Assembly (NCBI GenBank): GCA_041169145.1
Contig: JBEEJO010000019.1
Location: forward strand, 1-12,643
From: DATJQA01 sp041169145
GTDB lineage: Bacteria > Patescibacteriota > Minisyncoccia > UBA6257 > 2-01-FULL-56-20
DNA length: 12,643 bases
Reading direction: 5' to 3'
Shown here: piece after piece, positions 1 to 5,368 of the stretch
How positions within the stretch are numbered: position 1 is the first letter of the stretch
Layout of the letters: the number at the start of each line of letters is the position of its first letter
Made by a program: the position numbers and the translations under genes
Notes under the pieces: generated by a model
The model's input: only the letters and a program-made list of their open reading frames with translations
The model's database searches: none
What the model was told of the DNA's origin: nothing

Positions 1-701
1 ATGACGCGAGCGAACTGCGCGTGGAGTTTTTTCGGTATCGTGCTTAGCGGGACGTTTTTGAAGATGCTGCCGATATTGGGGAGTTCGAGCGGCTGGCGTT
101 CCTTGCGGTAGCGGATGTGATCTTCCATTTCCGCGCGGATGGCCTTCATACTCCCCCTCTTCAGTCGAAACGATGCTTCAAGGATCACTTCTTCGCCGTC
201 GCGTTCCTTGAACAAACTGGAGCGATACGTGAACGAGCACTGCGCGTTCGTCCACGTGCGCTCTTTGAGCGTTTCTGTGTTCAACGTTCGAACGGACGCG
301 ATCGCGTCTTTCGTCTCGCCGCCGAAACAGCCGGCGTTCCCTCGTACCGCACCGCCCACATGACCGGGCAGGCCTCCCGCCCACGCGAGTCCCGCAAGCG
401 AACGCTTTGCCGCAAATTCCAGAAGGTCCTTCATCAGTACGCCCGCGCCGGCGATCACGATATTCTTTTTCGCACGAATGCCGCCGACGGAAACATTCAG
501 CACAAGACCATCGAAGCCCTTGTCGGGAAAAATAATGTTCGTTCCCCCGCCGAGGACAAACACCCTCAGCTCCAGTTCTTTTGCCTGCCGGAGCGCTTCG
601 CGAACCTCTGACGCTGTCCGCGCGGCGAAAAAATACCGGGCCGGGCCGCCGATCTTATAGTTGGAGTGCTTCGCGAGCGAAACGTTCTGTTGCAGTTTCA
701 T
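1..701 (-). CDS. murB: MurB, UDP-N-acetylenolpyruvoylglucosamine reductase, 3' end cut by the window
   Basis: This flavoenzyme reduces UDP-GlcNAc-enolpyruvate to UDP-MurNAc with NADPH, the second committed step of peptidoglycan precursor synthesis in the cytoplasm. The 233 visible residues show the family order: NYKIGGPA at 14-21, the FAD-binding GGGTNIIF at 51-58, LPGHVGGAVRGNAG at 111-124, FTYRSSLF at 157-164 with the active-site Arg, and GSIFKN at 211-216 with the catalytic Ser212. Known MurB proteins have roughly 300 residues, so about the last fifth, with the C-terminal Glu, lies beyond position 1. The start is the first in-frame ATG before the conserved N-terminus. No Shine-Dalgarno sequence precedes it; the mRNA seems to begin with the structured element at 725-860. 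The family assignment is very secure. Confidence 0.96.
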   Translation of the reverse strand, partial: MKLQQNVSLAKHSNYKIGGPARYFFAARTASEVREALRQAKELELRVFVLGGGTNIIFPDKGFDGLVLNVSVGGIRAKKNIVIAGAGVLMKDLLEFAAKRSLAGLAWAGGLPGHVGGAVRGNAGCFGGETKDAIASVRTLNTETLKERTWTNAQCSFTYRSSLFKERDGEEVILEASFRLKRGSMKAIRAEMEDHIRYRKERQPLELPNIGSIFKNVPLSTIPKKLHAQFARV

Positions 702-724
702 GATGCGAACCCGATGCCATGGGA

Positions 725-860
725 CGCCGAGGGAGCCGCACGCCGTCTCACTGGGCTTGGAGGCCGAGAATGGTGACCTCCAATTCTACTTGTAGTGAAT
801 GAGTGCTCTCTTCTCGGCCTCCAAACCGGAGACCGAAAGAAGCGCGCGGCTCCCTCGGCG
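725..860 (-). ncRNA. Long nested-helix RNA element in the murB leader
   Basis: Two long inverted repeats are nested here. The outer helix pairs 725-744 with 841-860 (20 bp). A 5-bp helix pairs 745-749 with 829-833. The inner helix pairs 754-770 with 811-827 (17 bp) and closes a 40-nt loop. The three imperfect positions (740/845, 744/841, 756/825) are A-C mismatches on the plus strand but G-U wobbles on the minus strand, which argues for a transcribed minus-strand RNA. A TATAAT box at 885-890 would start transcription about 18 nt before the element, and murB begins 24 nt after it, so it may be a 5' leader or a processed RNA. TTGGAGG occurs at 818-824 and again at 777-783, and both copies can pair with CCTCCAA at 757-763, so a switch is conceivable. 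I do not recognise SRP, tmRNA or RNase P signatures. Function unknown. Confidence 0.6.
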
Positions 861-884
861 AACGTTCACGATGAACGCATGTTC

Positions 885-913
885 ATTATAGTAAAGTAGC
901 CCCATAAAACCAA
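885..913 (-). promoter_or_regulatory. Promoter for the structured leader and murB
   Basis: A perfect TATAAT lies at 885-890, with TTGGTT at 908-913 as a weak -35 box after a 17-nt spacer. The predicted start is near 878, just before a small GTTCA-TGAAC hairpin (864-876) and the long helix. The -35 box overlaps the 3' arm of the terminator at 910-935. Confidence 0.5.
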
Positions 914-996
914 AACCCCCTTGCGGGGGTTTTGGCCAAGTAGATTGGGAGATACCTTAATCGATATCGTCGTTAAGGTATACTACGCTCACTCAC
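903..996 (-). ncRNA. Candidate small RNA with its own promoter and terminator
   Basis: This stretch of about 94 nt lies between a good promoter (1004-1032) and an intrinsic terminator (910-935) and has no open frame of note. The predicted RNA holds a 9-bp stem, 973-981 with 952-960, closed by a 12-nt loop. An outer 4-bp helix is possible between 983-986 and 940-943. The terminator hairpin follows. I cannot assign it to a known family. Alternatively it is only the 3' untranslated tail of gtrA, whose stop codon lies at 1044-1046, with a chance promoter inside. The ends are predictions from the promoter and terminator positions. Confidence 0.4.
910..935 (-). terminator. Intrinsic terminator after gtrA or the small RNA
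   Basis: A perfect 11-bp stem pairs 910-920 with 925-935 around a 4-nt loop. Its core is five G-C pairs flanked by four A-T pairs, so on the minus strand the G+C core runs into TTTT, GG and again TTTT. The plus-strand side has no T-run after the stem, so it works best for minus-strand transcripts. Confidence 0.75.
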
Positions 997-1003
997 GAAG
1001 CGC

Positions 1004-1032
1004 AGTATAGCATACTTCACCCCATAGCGCAA
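1004..1032 (-). promoter_or_regulatory. Extended -10 promoter after gtrA
   Basis: TATACT lies at 1004-1009 with an extended TGC just upstream (1010-1012), and TTGCGC at 1027-1032 follows a 17-nt spacer. The predicted start is near 996. The region also forms a 9-bp hairpin, 981-989 with 999-1007, that overlaps the -10 box. Confidence 0.5.
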
Positions 1033-1043
1033 GAGGTGAACCT

Positions 1044-1760
1044 CTAGAGCATCTTAGGCGGCGTCTGGGGTGCGGGCGCTTCCTGCGGAGCCGGTGCCGA
1101 TTTCTTGAACACGACGAACTTATAGCCGAGGAAGTTGAATGTCATAGCCGTGAAGACGCCGGCAAGAGCGCCAATGTTCGCCCAGAGATTGTCCGATATC
1201 CCGCCATGAGCGACATAGTTCACGATACCGGACGCCACGCTCACGTTCACGAGCCACGAGATCGTGGTAATGACATAGAACTGCACCGCTTCGTTCTGCG
1301 CCTTTTCTTTGTGTTTTCCTTCCTCAAAGGTCCAGTTTCGATTCCACAAGAAGCTGTTCGTGGTGGAAACCAGGAATGAACCGGTCTTAAAAACCGGGTA
1401 CCACGTGCCGGAGGAAATGCCCGTGAAAAATATAACGGTATTCAGGACGCCCAGGTCAACGAACGTATTCGAGACGCCAACGCACGCGAACTTCGCTATT
1501 TGGTACAGGACCGGTATCCATCGCGCCGCAACGGAAAAAAGAAATACCGCGGCGGGGGCGCCGATGGCCATGACGAAAAAGACGCCGATGCGAAGCAGAA
1601 GCGCCGGAATCGAAACCTTGGATTCAATATCTGCGAGAAGATTCGTAATGACCGGCTGAGAGAGCAACCCAACCATGCAACCGATGATCGCGGCATTCCG
1701 TGCGTCCCGTTTTGTCATCATGGATACCAATGATACCACATCGTGCGGCTTATCCCGCAT
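1044..1760 (-). CDS. GtrA-family membrane protein
   Basis: GtrA-like proteins are small polytopic membrane proteins, often linked to moving lipid-linked sugars for cell-surface glycosylation; the substrate here cannot be told. The protein has 238 residues. The GtrA domain spans about 88-222, with KFACVGVSNTFVDLG at 90-104, FLWNRNWTF at 137-145 and FNFLGYKFVVF at 208-218, which match the family's conserved polar turns between four membrane helices. Two more hydrophobic helices at about 24-42 and 52-78 precede it, and the C-terminus is a Pro/Ala-rich tail. The chosen ATG overlaps the last 11 bases of tpiA, which suggests translational coupling; an internal Met pair at 14-15 is a second option. 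The mRNA probably ends at the terminator at 910-935. Confidence 0.88.
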   Translation of the reverse strand: MRDKPHDVVSLVSMMTKRDARNAAIIGCMVGLLSQPVITNLLADIESKVSIPALLLRIGVFFVMAIGAPAAVFLFSVAARWIPVLYQIAKFACVGVSNTFVDLGVLNTVIFFTGISSGTWYPVFKTGSFLVSTTNSFLWNRNWTFEEGKHKEKAQNEAVQFYVITTISWLVNVSVASGIVNYVAHGGISDNLWANIGALAGVFTAMTFNFLGYKFVVFKKSAPAPQEAPAPQTPPKML

Positions 1761-2463
1761 GGGCGAGAATCTTCCGAAATTCCCCTCCCTTCAAGCTCGC
1801 TCCGCCGACAAGCGCGCCGTCGATCTCCGCATGTTCAAGAAATCGGCGGGTATTGTTCGCTTTCACCGAACCGCCATAGAGCACCTGCACGCGCGAGAGG
1901 CCGAGCGACGAACGGCAGAACGATTTGATGAACCACGCCATCTCGGCGGACTCTTTCGGTTTGTCAGCGACGCCCGTACCGATCGCCCAAATCGGTTCGT
2001 ATGCCACGATGACCCTGCCGCTCACGCCGGCAAAATCTTGTTTCAATTGTTTTGCTACGTATTTTTTTGCGGCGGCAATGCCATGCTTTCTGATGGCTTT
2101 CGGTTCACCAACGCACAGAATAGTGCGGAGGCCGGCAGCCTGCGCGGCGCGCATTTTCTTATTGATCATCCAGTCCGGCTCGCCGAGAAGCCCACGCCGT
2201 TCGGAGTGTCCGATGATGACATATGTCGCGCCGAACGTTTTGAGCATCGCAGCGGACACTTCGCCCGTGTGCGGACCCTCTTCTTCCCAAAACACATCTT
2301 GCGCGCCGAGTGCGGCGCGCTTCAACGCTTTCCCGACTGCGGATAGGAACGGGAACGGCGGGCAGATGACCGCATGCTTGTGATCGCTTGCTTTCACGAC
2401 GCGGAGCGCTTCTTGTACGGATAGCGGATGCAATTTCCAATTTGCGACGATGAGCTTTGACAT
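1750..2463 (-). CDS. tpiA: Triosephosphate isomerase
   Basis: The enzyme interconverts dihydroxyacetone phosphate and glyceraldehyde 3-phosphate in glycolysis. The 237 residues carry the full active site: Asn8 and Lys10 in ANWKL, His86 in IIGHSERR, and Glu156 in AYEPIWAIGTG, with the phosphate-binding YGGSV and GALVGGASL near the C-terminus and LGAQDVFWEEEG at 52-63. Longer in-frame starts exist upstream (at 2472 and 2574), but the fold begins at MSKLIVANWK, and a TATAAT box sits 7 nt before that ATG, so I choose 2463 and expect a leaderless mRNA. The last 11 bases overlap gtrA. The assignment is secure; the start is fairly so. Confidence 0.95.
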   Translation of the reverse strand: MSKLIVANWKLHPLSVQEALRVVKASDHKHAVICPPFPFLSAVGKALKRAALGAQDVFWEEEGPHTGEVSAAMLKTFGATYVIIGHSERRGLLGEPDWMINKKMRAAQAAGLRTILCVGEPKAIRKHGIAAAKKYVAKQLKQDFAGVSGRVIVAYEPIWAIGTGVADKPKESAEMAWFIKSFCRSSLGLSRVQVLYGGSVKANNTRRFLEHAEIDGALVGGASLKGGEFRKILAHAG

Positions 2464-2470
2464 TGCTTTC

Positions 2471-2476
2471 ATTATA
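2471..2476 (-). promoter_or_regulatory. -10 box for leaderless tpiA mRNA
   Basis: A perfect TATAAT with an extended TGT upstream lies 7 nt before the tpiA ATG, so transcription should begin at or next to the start codon. No clear -35 box is visible. The box overlaps the alternative ATG at 2472, which argues against that start. Confidence 0.55.
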
Positions 2477-2516
2477 ACAGAACCAGCACCCCGCACCGTA
2501 CGTCGCATAACGAACA

Positions 2517-2547
2517 GCCCTGGTCGGTCTTTGTGACCAATCAGGGC
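2517..2547 (-). terminator. Hairpin between the zinc-ribbon gene and tpiA, possible terminator
   Basis: GCCCTG at 2517-2522 pairs with CAGGGC at 2542-2547, and GGTC at 2526-2529 pairs with GACC at 2535-2538, around a 5-nt loop. It lies just after the stop of the zinc-ribbon gene. The downstream minus-strand side is only moderately T-rich, so termination would be weak. The plus-strand side has a better T-run, but I see no plus-strand gene to end. Confidence 0.4.
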
Positions 2548-2549
2548 CT

Positions 2550-2846
2550 TCACTTCTTTTTCCGTCCCCAACACTGTTCCCAGAACGGGAGATCAAGGAA
2601 TGGCATCTCGTTCCGCTTCGCGAGCGAACGGCGCGACACGAAGCAGACAATGATGCTCGCGGTCTTCGTCCTGCACTTCTTGCACCCCCAGATCCTATCC
2701 GTGTCGGGATGGTAATATGCAGAACATTTGCAGGTCGCACACACCCAGAGCTTCGACCTTCGCCATCCCCGTGAAGCGATGGAGTATCTTTCAATCTGTT
2801 CGGGTGACCGCCTGGGCAGCGATTCAAGCGCCTGACTGTCTAGCAT
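2550..2846 (-). CDS. Small zinc-ribbon protein of unknown function
   Basis: I do not recognise this 98-residue protein. Its centre is a four-cysteine zinc ribbon, CATC at 36-39 and CKKC at 55-58, separated by 15 residues, with further cysteines at 41, 68 and 92. The rest is basic and ends in RKKK, which would suit nucleic-acid or protein binding in the cytoplasm. The start is set by the best ribosome binding site in the window: GGGGAGGA ends a few bases before the ATG at 2846. A longer in-frame start at 2885 lacks such a site. It sits alone between the exported-protein gene and tpiA, with a hairpin after its stop. That it is a gene is well supported; its role is not. Confidence 0.7.
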   Translation of the reverse strand: MLDSQALESLPRRSPEQIERYSIASRGWRRSKLWVCATCKCSAYYHPDTDRIWGCKKCRTKTASIIVCFVSRRSLAKRNEMPFLDLPFWEQCWGRKKK

Positions 2847-2944
2847 CGTTCCTCCCCGTGATCGAGTAGCACGGTCGTATAACAAGGATATCTAGCCGCA
2901 TCCTAACGCGAAAACCTACAGAGAACAAATCAAAAAAATGGACG

Positions 2945-3934
2945 TTACCGCACCACAATATCCTGCCCGTCAAGCTGCGCCGGCCACGGGAGTGCGAAAC
3001 CGTTCCCATCAACCGCTTCGCCGCGGAGAAGGTCTATGACGCTTGCGTGCGTACCCGCTTCTCCCCCCGTTATGTCGGCGTAGACGTTTATCGTCCGCAT
3101 TTCGCCCGCTGGCACCGATAGTTCGAGCGGAAAGGTCATCTCGCTTTCGGCATCATGCACGTTCGCTTGCGTCGCCGCAGAACCTGCGACCCGAAGATCC
3201 GCCAGACGAATGCCGTGATCAAAATCCTTATTGAGCGTTGCGGAACGCACTGTGACTCCCCCGCTCCACGGTGCGGCGAACACGACGAACGATGCGATCG
3301 TATTCTCGGTTGTCGTGACTCGGTCAACCTGTGCGAGCGTTTCGGGATTTCGCACGATGATGAATTCCGGAGCATCCTTGAACTGCGAATGCACAGTATA
3401 GAATGTCGTCGCGCGTTCGGCGCCTTTTGGTTTGTAATCAAGATAGAGACCGCTGTCCGCGATGCGATGGCTATAAATAACTTCAGGTTCCGCGATCGGT
3501 TGCCGAAGCGTGTTCACGAACACACCGCCAAAATTCCGCATTACCGCAAGGTGGTATGTCATTCTCCCGTCCGGATAGACCGTGCGGATAATCGGCATCG
3601 CGTCGGAGAGTCCATCCGCATCCAGATGGCCGAACGAGATGTAATCTTCGAGAAGCGCCATGATTCCCCCGGTGATCGGCGCCTTCGCTCCGAGCGGAAC
3701 GCGGGCGCCGGCCTCCGTTAGGTACATGGCGCTCTGTAATTTTCCGAAATTCGCGTCCACATCGACTGCGATGCCGGTTCCGCTCTGTGCAAGCGCCCAC
3801 ATGGCAGTCGCGACGGCTTGGTCTGCAACAGCGACCGCCTGCGCTTTCGCGGGTGCGGAAAGTGTCGTATTTTGCCCCGCGAGCGTGAGAAGCGTCGCGG
3901 CAAGCTGAACGATGGTGTATGCAAGAGTTGGCAT
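2945..3934 (-). CDS. Probable exported protein with C-terminal beta-sandwich domain, function unknown
   Basis: I cannot name this 329-residue protein. The N-terminus (about 1-50) is Ala/Thr/Leu-rich and helical with a mildly hydrophobic stretch at 5-19, but it lacks the positive charges of a clear signal peptide. The middle holds Gly-rich and aromatic segments. The last 130 residues are Thr/Val-rich with alternating hydrophobic residues and end in a segment like PAGEMRTINVYADITGG, a pattern I associate with beta-sandwich domains of secreted CPR proteins. The frame stays open back through tRNA-Glu, but the ATG at 3934, 11 nt after the tRNA, is the first that avoids the tRNA. It is probably co-transcribed with the tRNA. 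A run of seven T on the minus strand (2932-2938) follows the stop and could end transcription. Confidence 0.72.
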   Translation of the reverse strand: MPTLAYTIVQLAATLLTLAGQNTTLSAPAKAQAVAVADQAVATAMWALAQSGTGIAVDVDANFGKLQSAMYLTEAGARVPLGAKAPITGGIMALLEDYISFGHLDADGLSDAMPIIRTVYPDGRMTYHLAVMRNFGGVFVNTLRQPIAEPEVIYSHRIADSGLYLDYKPKGAERATTFYTVHSQFKDAPEFIIVRNPETLAQVDRVTTTENTIASFVVFAAPWSGGVTVRSATLNKDFDHGIRLADLRVAGSAATQANVHDAESEMTFPLELSVPAGEMRTINVYADITGGEAGTHASVIDLLRGEAVDGNGFALPWPAQLDGQDIVVR

Positions 3935-3945
3935 AGGTATAGACG

Positions 3946-4019
3946 TAGCGCCAACGGGATTCGAACCCGTGTTCCCGCCGTGAGAGGGCGGTGTCCTAAC
4001 CGGGCTAGACGATAGCGCC
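3946..4019 (-). tRNA. tRNA-Glu(CTC)
   Basis: This is a complete 74-nt cloverleaf. The acceptor stem is GGCGCTA with TGGCGCT (two G-U pairs, one of them the terminal pair), the D-stem is GTCT/GGAC, the anticodon stem CCGCC/GGCGG encloses CTCTCAC with anticodon CTC, and the T-arm is ACGGG-TTCGAAT-CCCGT. The discriminator base is A and no CCA is encoded, so a CCA-adding enzyme is needed. It reads GAG codons. Confidence 0.96.
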
Positions 4020-4030
4020 GTGCATGGGTA

Positions 4031-4058
4031 ATGATAGCGGAATTTTGATATGGGGCAA
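4031..4058 (-). promoter_or_regulatory. Promoter of tRNA-Glu
   Basis: TTGCCC at 4053-4058 and TATCAT at 4031-4036 are separated by 16 nt, and the predicted start near 4024 is about 5 nt before the mature tRNA. It sits in the short gap after murF, so the tRNA can be made independently of the wall operon. Confidence 0.55.
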
Positions 4059-4077
4059 GGAGAATGCCATTTTAGCA

Positions 4078-5343
4078 TTACCCCACATTCTTCGTGAACA
4101 TCTCCACCAGCTTTTCCAAACCAACGGCATGGGAAGCTTTCATCAATACGAGATCGCCTTTTTTGATAAGCTCGGAGAGTTTTGGCGCGGCTTCTTCCGC
4201 AGTATCGTATGAATAGATGTAATTCTTCCGCAAGCCGGCTTTATTCGCGCCTTCGGCGATGAACTTCGCGAGCGGCCCGACCGTCACGAGGATGTTCGCC
4301 GTCTTCGCGACGCGCTCACCAAGCGCACGGTGCGCTTCCATCGCATAGGTCCCGATCTCGCGCATATCGCCCAAAACCGCGATGCGGCGCTTTGCCGGAA
4401 GGCTCTTCAACGTTGTGAGCGCTTCCTGCATGGAAAGCGGGCTTGCGTTATAGGCATCGTTCAGGAAAAGCGACTCGTTCGGACCTGCGATGCACTGCAT
4501 CCTCCCGGCGGGCGGATGATATGTTCGGAGCGCTTCCGCAATCTTGCCGAGTGGCAGAGCAAACACGAGTCCCATCGCCGCACCGGCGGCTGCCGCATAT
4601 GCATGCGCTCTGCCGAACATGTTATCCAGCTCAACCAGCACCACATTCCCCGCGTATCCCAAACGGAACGAAATGCCGACCGGCTGCCCGTTCAGAACGC
4701 GATTTTCAAAATCCGTGATGCGCACATCGTTCTCCTCGCCAAACCCGTATGTTACGACTCGCGCACGCGTCCGCTCGCGAAGACCAAGAACTATTCCGCT
4801 GTCGCCATTCAGGACCGCAAAGCTCGCCGGCTCCAAGCATTCAATAATGCGCGACTTCTCTCGGGCAACGTGCTCCGGCGATCCAAAATATTCCACGTGA
4901 GCGGGAATGTCGCCGATGGCCGTCACCACGCTCACGTTCGGTTCCGCGATGGCGATGAGCCGCCTCATGTCCCCTGGCCGGTCGATGCCGTATTCCAAGA
5001 CCAAGAGCTCCGGATAACCGCTTTTTACGATGAGCTGCCAGAATCCCGCGAGAATGACCTTCGGCCAAAAGAATATGCCTTCTATCTTTCCCCAATCGCC
5101 CAGAATGCCGAGCGACACGCCAAGTTCGTTATTGAAATTCCCGCGCGAGACGCGGACCGAGCGATCGGCGGCCAGCACGGCACCAATCGCATATTTCGTT
5201 GATGTCTTTCCGACGCTTCCCGTAACCGCGATGACGCCCGGTCGGAATCGCCAGATAGTTGCCCGAGCAAGGACCTTCAGGACCCAGCGCACAATGAACA
5301 CCATCTGGTCCTTTATGAGATACCCGACAACGAACGTATTCAT
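4078..5343 (-). CDS. murF: MurF-type Mur ligase with shortened N-terminus
   Basis: MurF joins D-Ala-D-Ala to the UDP-MurNAc-tripeptide with ATP, the last cytoplasmic step of precursor assembly. In the 421 residues I see the P-loop TGSVGKTS at 41-48, NNELG at 71-75, AREKSRIIE at 160-168, the MurF-typical NDAYNASP at 295-302, VLGDMREIG at 323-331 and a C-terminal KASHAVGLEKL at 402-412. In E. coli MurF the P-loop lies past residue 100 behind a UDP-binding domain; here only about 40 residues precede it, and they form a hydrophobic and basic helix, so that domain is missing and the protein may sit on the membrane. The gene begins 25 nt after ftsI, with a TATACT box in that gap. Another Mur-like ligase is possible, but the NDAYNASP motif favours MurF. 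Confidence 0.9.
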   Translation of the reverse strand: MNTFVVGYLIKDQMVFIVRWVLKVLARATIWRFRPGVIAVTGSVGKTSTKYAIGAVLAADRSVRVSRGNFNNELGVSLGILGDWGKIEGIFFWPKVILAGFWQLIVKSGYPELLVLEYGIDRPGDMRRLIAIAEPNVSVVTAIGDIPAHVEYFGSPEHVAREKSRIIECLEPASFAVLNGDSGIVLGLRERTRARVVTYGFGEENDVRITDFENRVLNGQPVGISFRLGYAGNVVLVELDNMFGRAHAYAAAAGAAMGLVFALPLGKIAEALRTYHPPAGRMQCIAGPNESLFLNDAYNASPLSMQEALTTLKSLPAKRRIAVLGDMREIGTYAMEAHRALGERVAKTANILVTVGPLAKFIAEGANKAGLRKNYIYSYDTAEEAAPKLSELIKKGDLVLMKASHAVGLEKLVEMFTKNVG

Positions 5344-5349
5344 ACGGGC

Positions 5350-5355
5350 AGTATA
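5350..5355 (-). promoter_or_regulatory. -10 box for leaderless murF mRNA
   Basis: TATACT ends 6 nt before the murF ATG. The context GGTATACTGC is repeated at the start of the surface-protein gene (10931-10936). No good -35 box is visible. It would let murF be transcribed apart from the mraZ operon. Confidence 0.45.
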
Positions 5356-5368
5356 CCGGGATGCATGA

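Noticed and set aside
178..384. Minus-strand open frame within murB
   Set aside because: It is an Arg-rich shadow in another frame of a clear murB gene.
725..860. Miniature inverted-repeat transposable element
   Set aside because: The outer arms look like terminal repeats, but there is no target-site duplication, the inner part is also paired, and the wobble pattern fits a transcribed RNA better.
725..860. SRP RNA, tmRNA or RNase P RNA
   Set aside because: I looked for the SRP GGAA-loop core, tmRNA tRNA-like ends and the RNase P P4 sequence and saw none.
3935..4078. N-terminal extension of the exported-protein gene to 4078
   Set aside because: The extension is read through tRNA-Glu and is Pro/Ser/Cys-rich without a domain; the ATG at 3934 avoids it.
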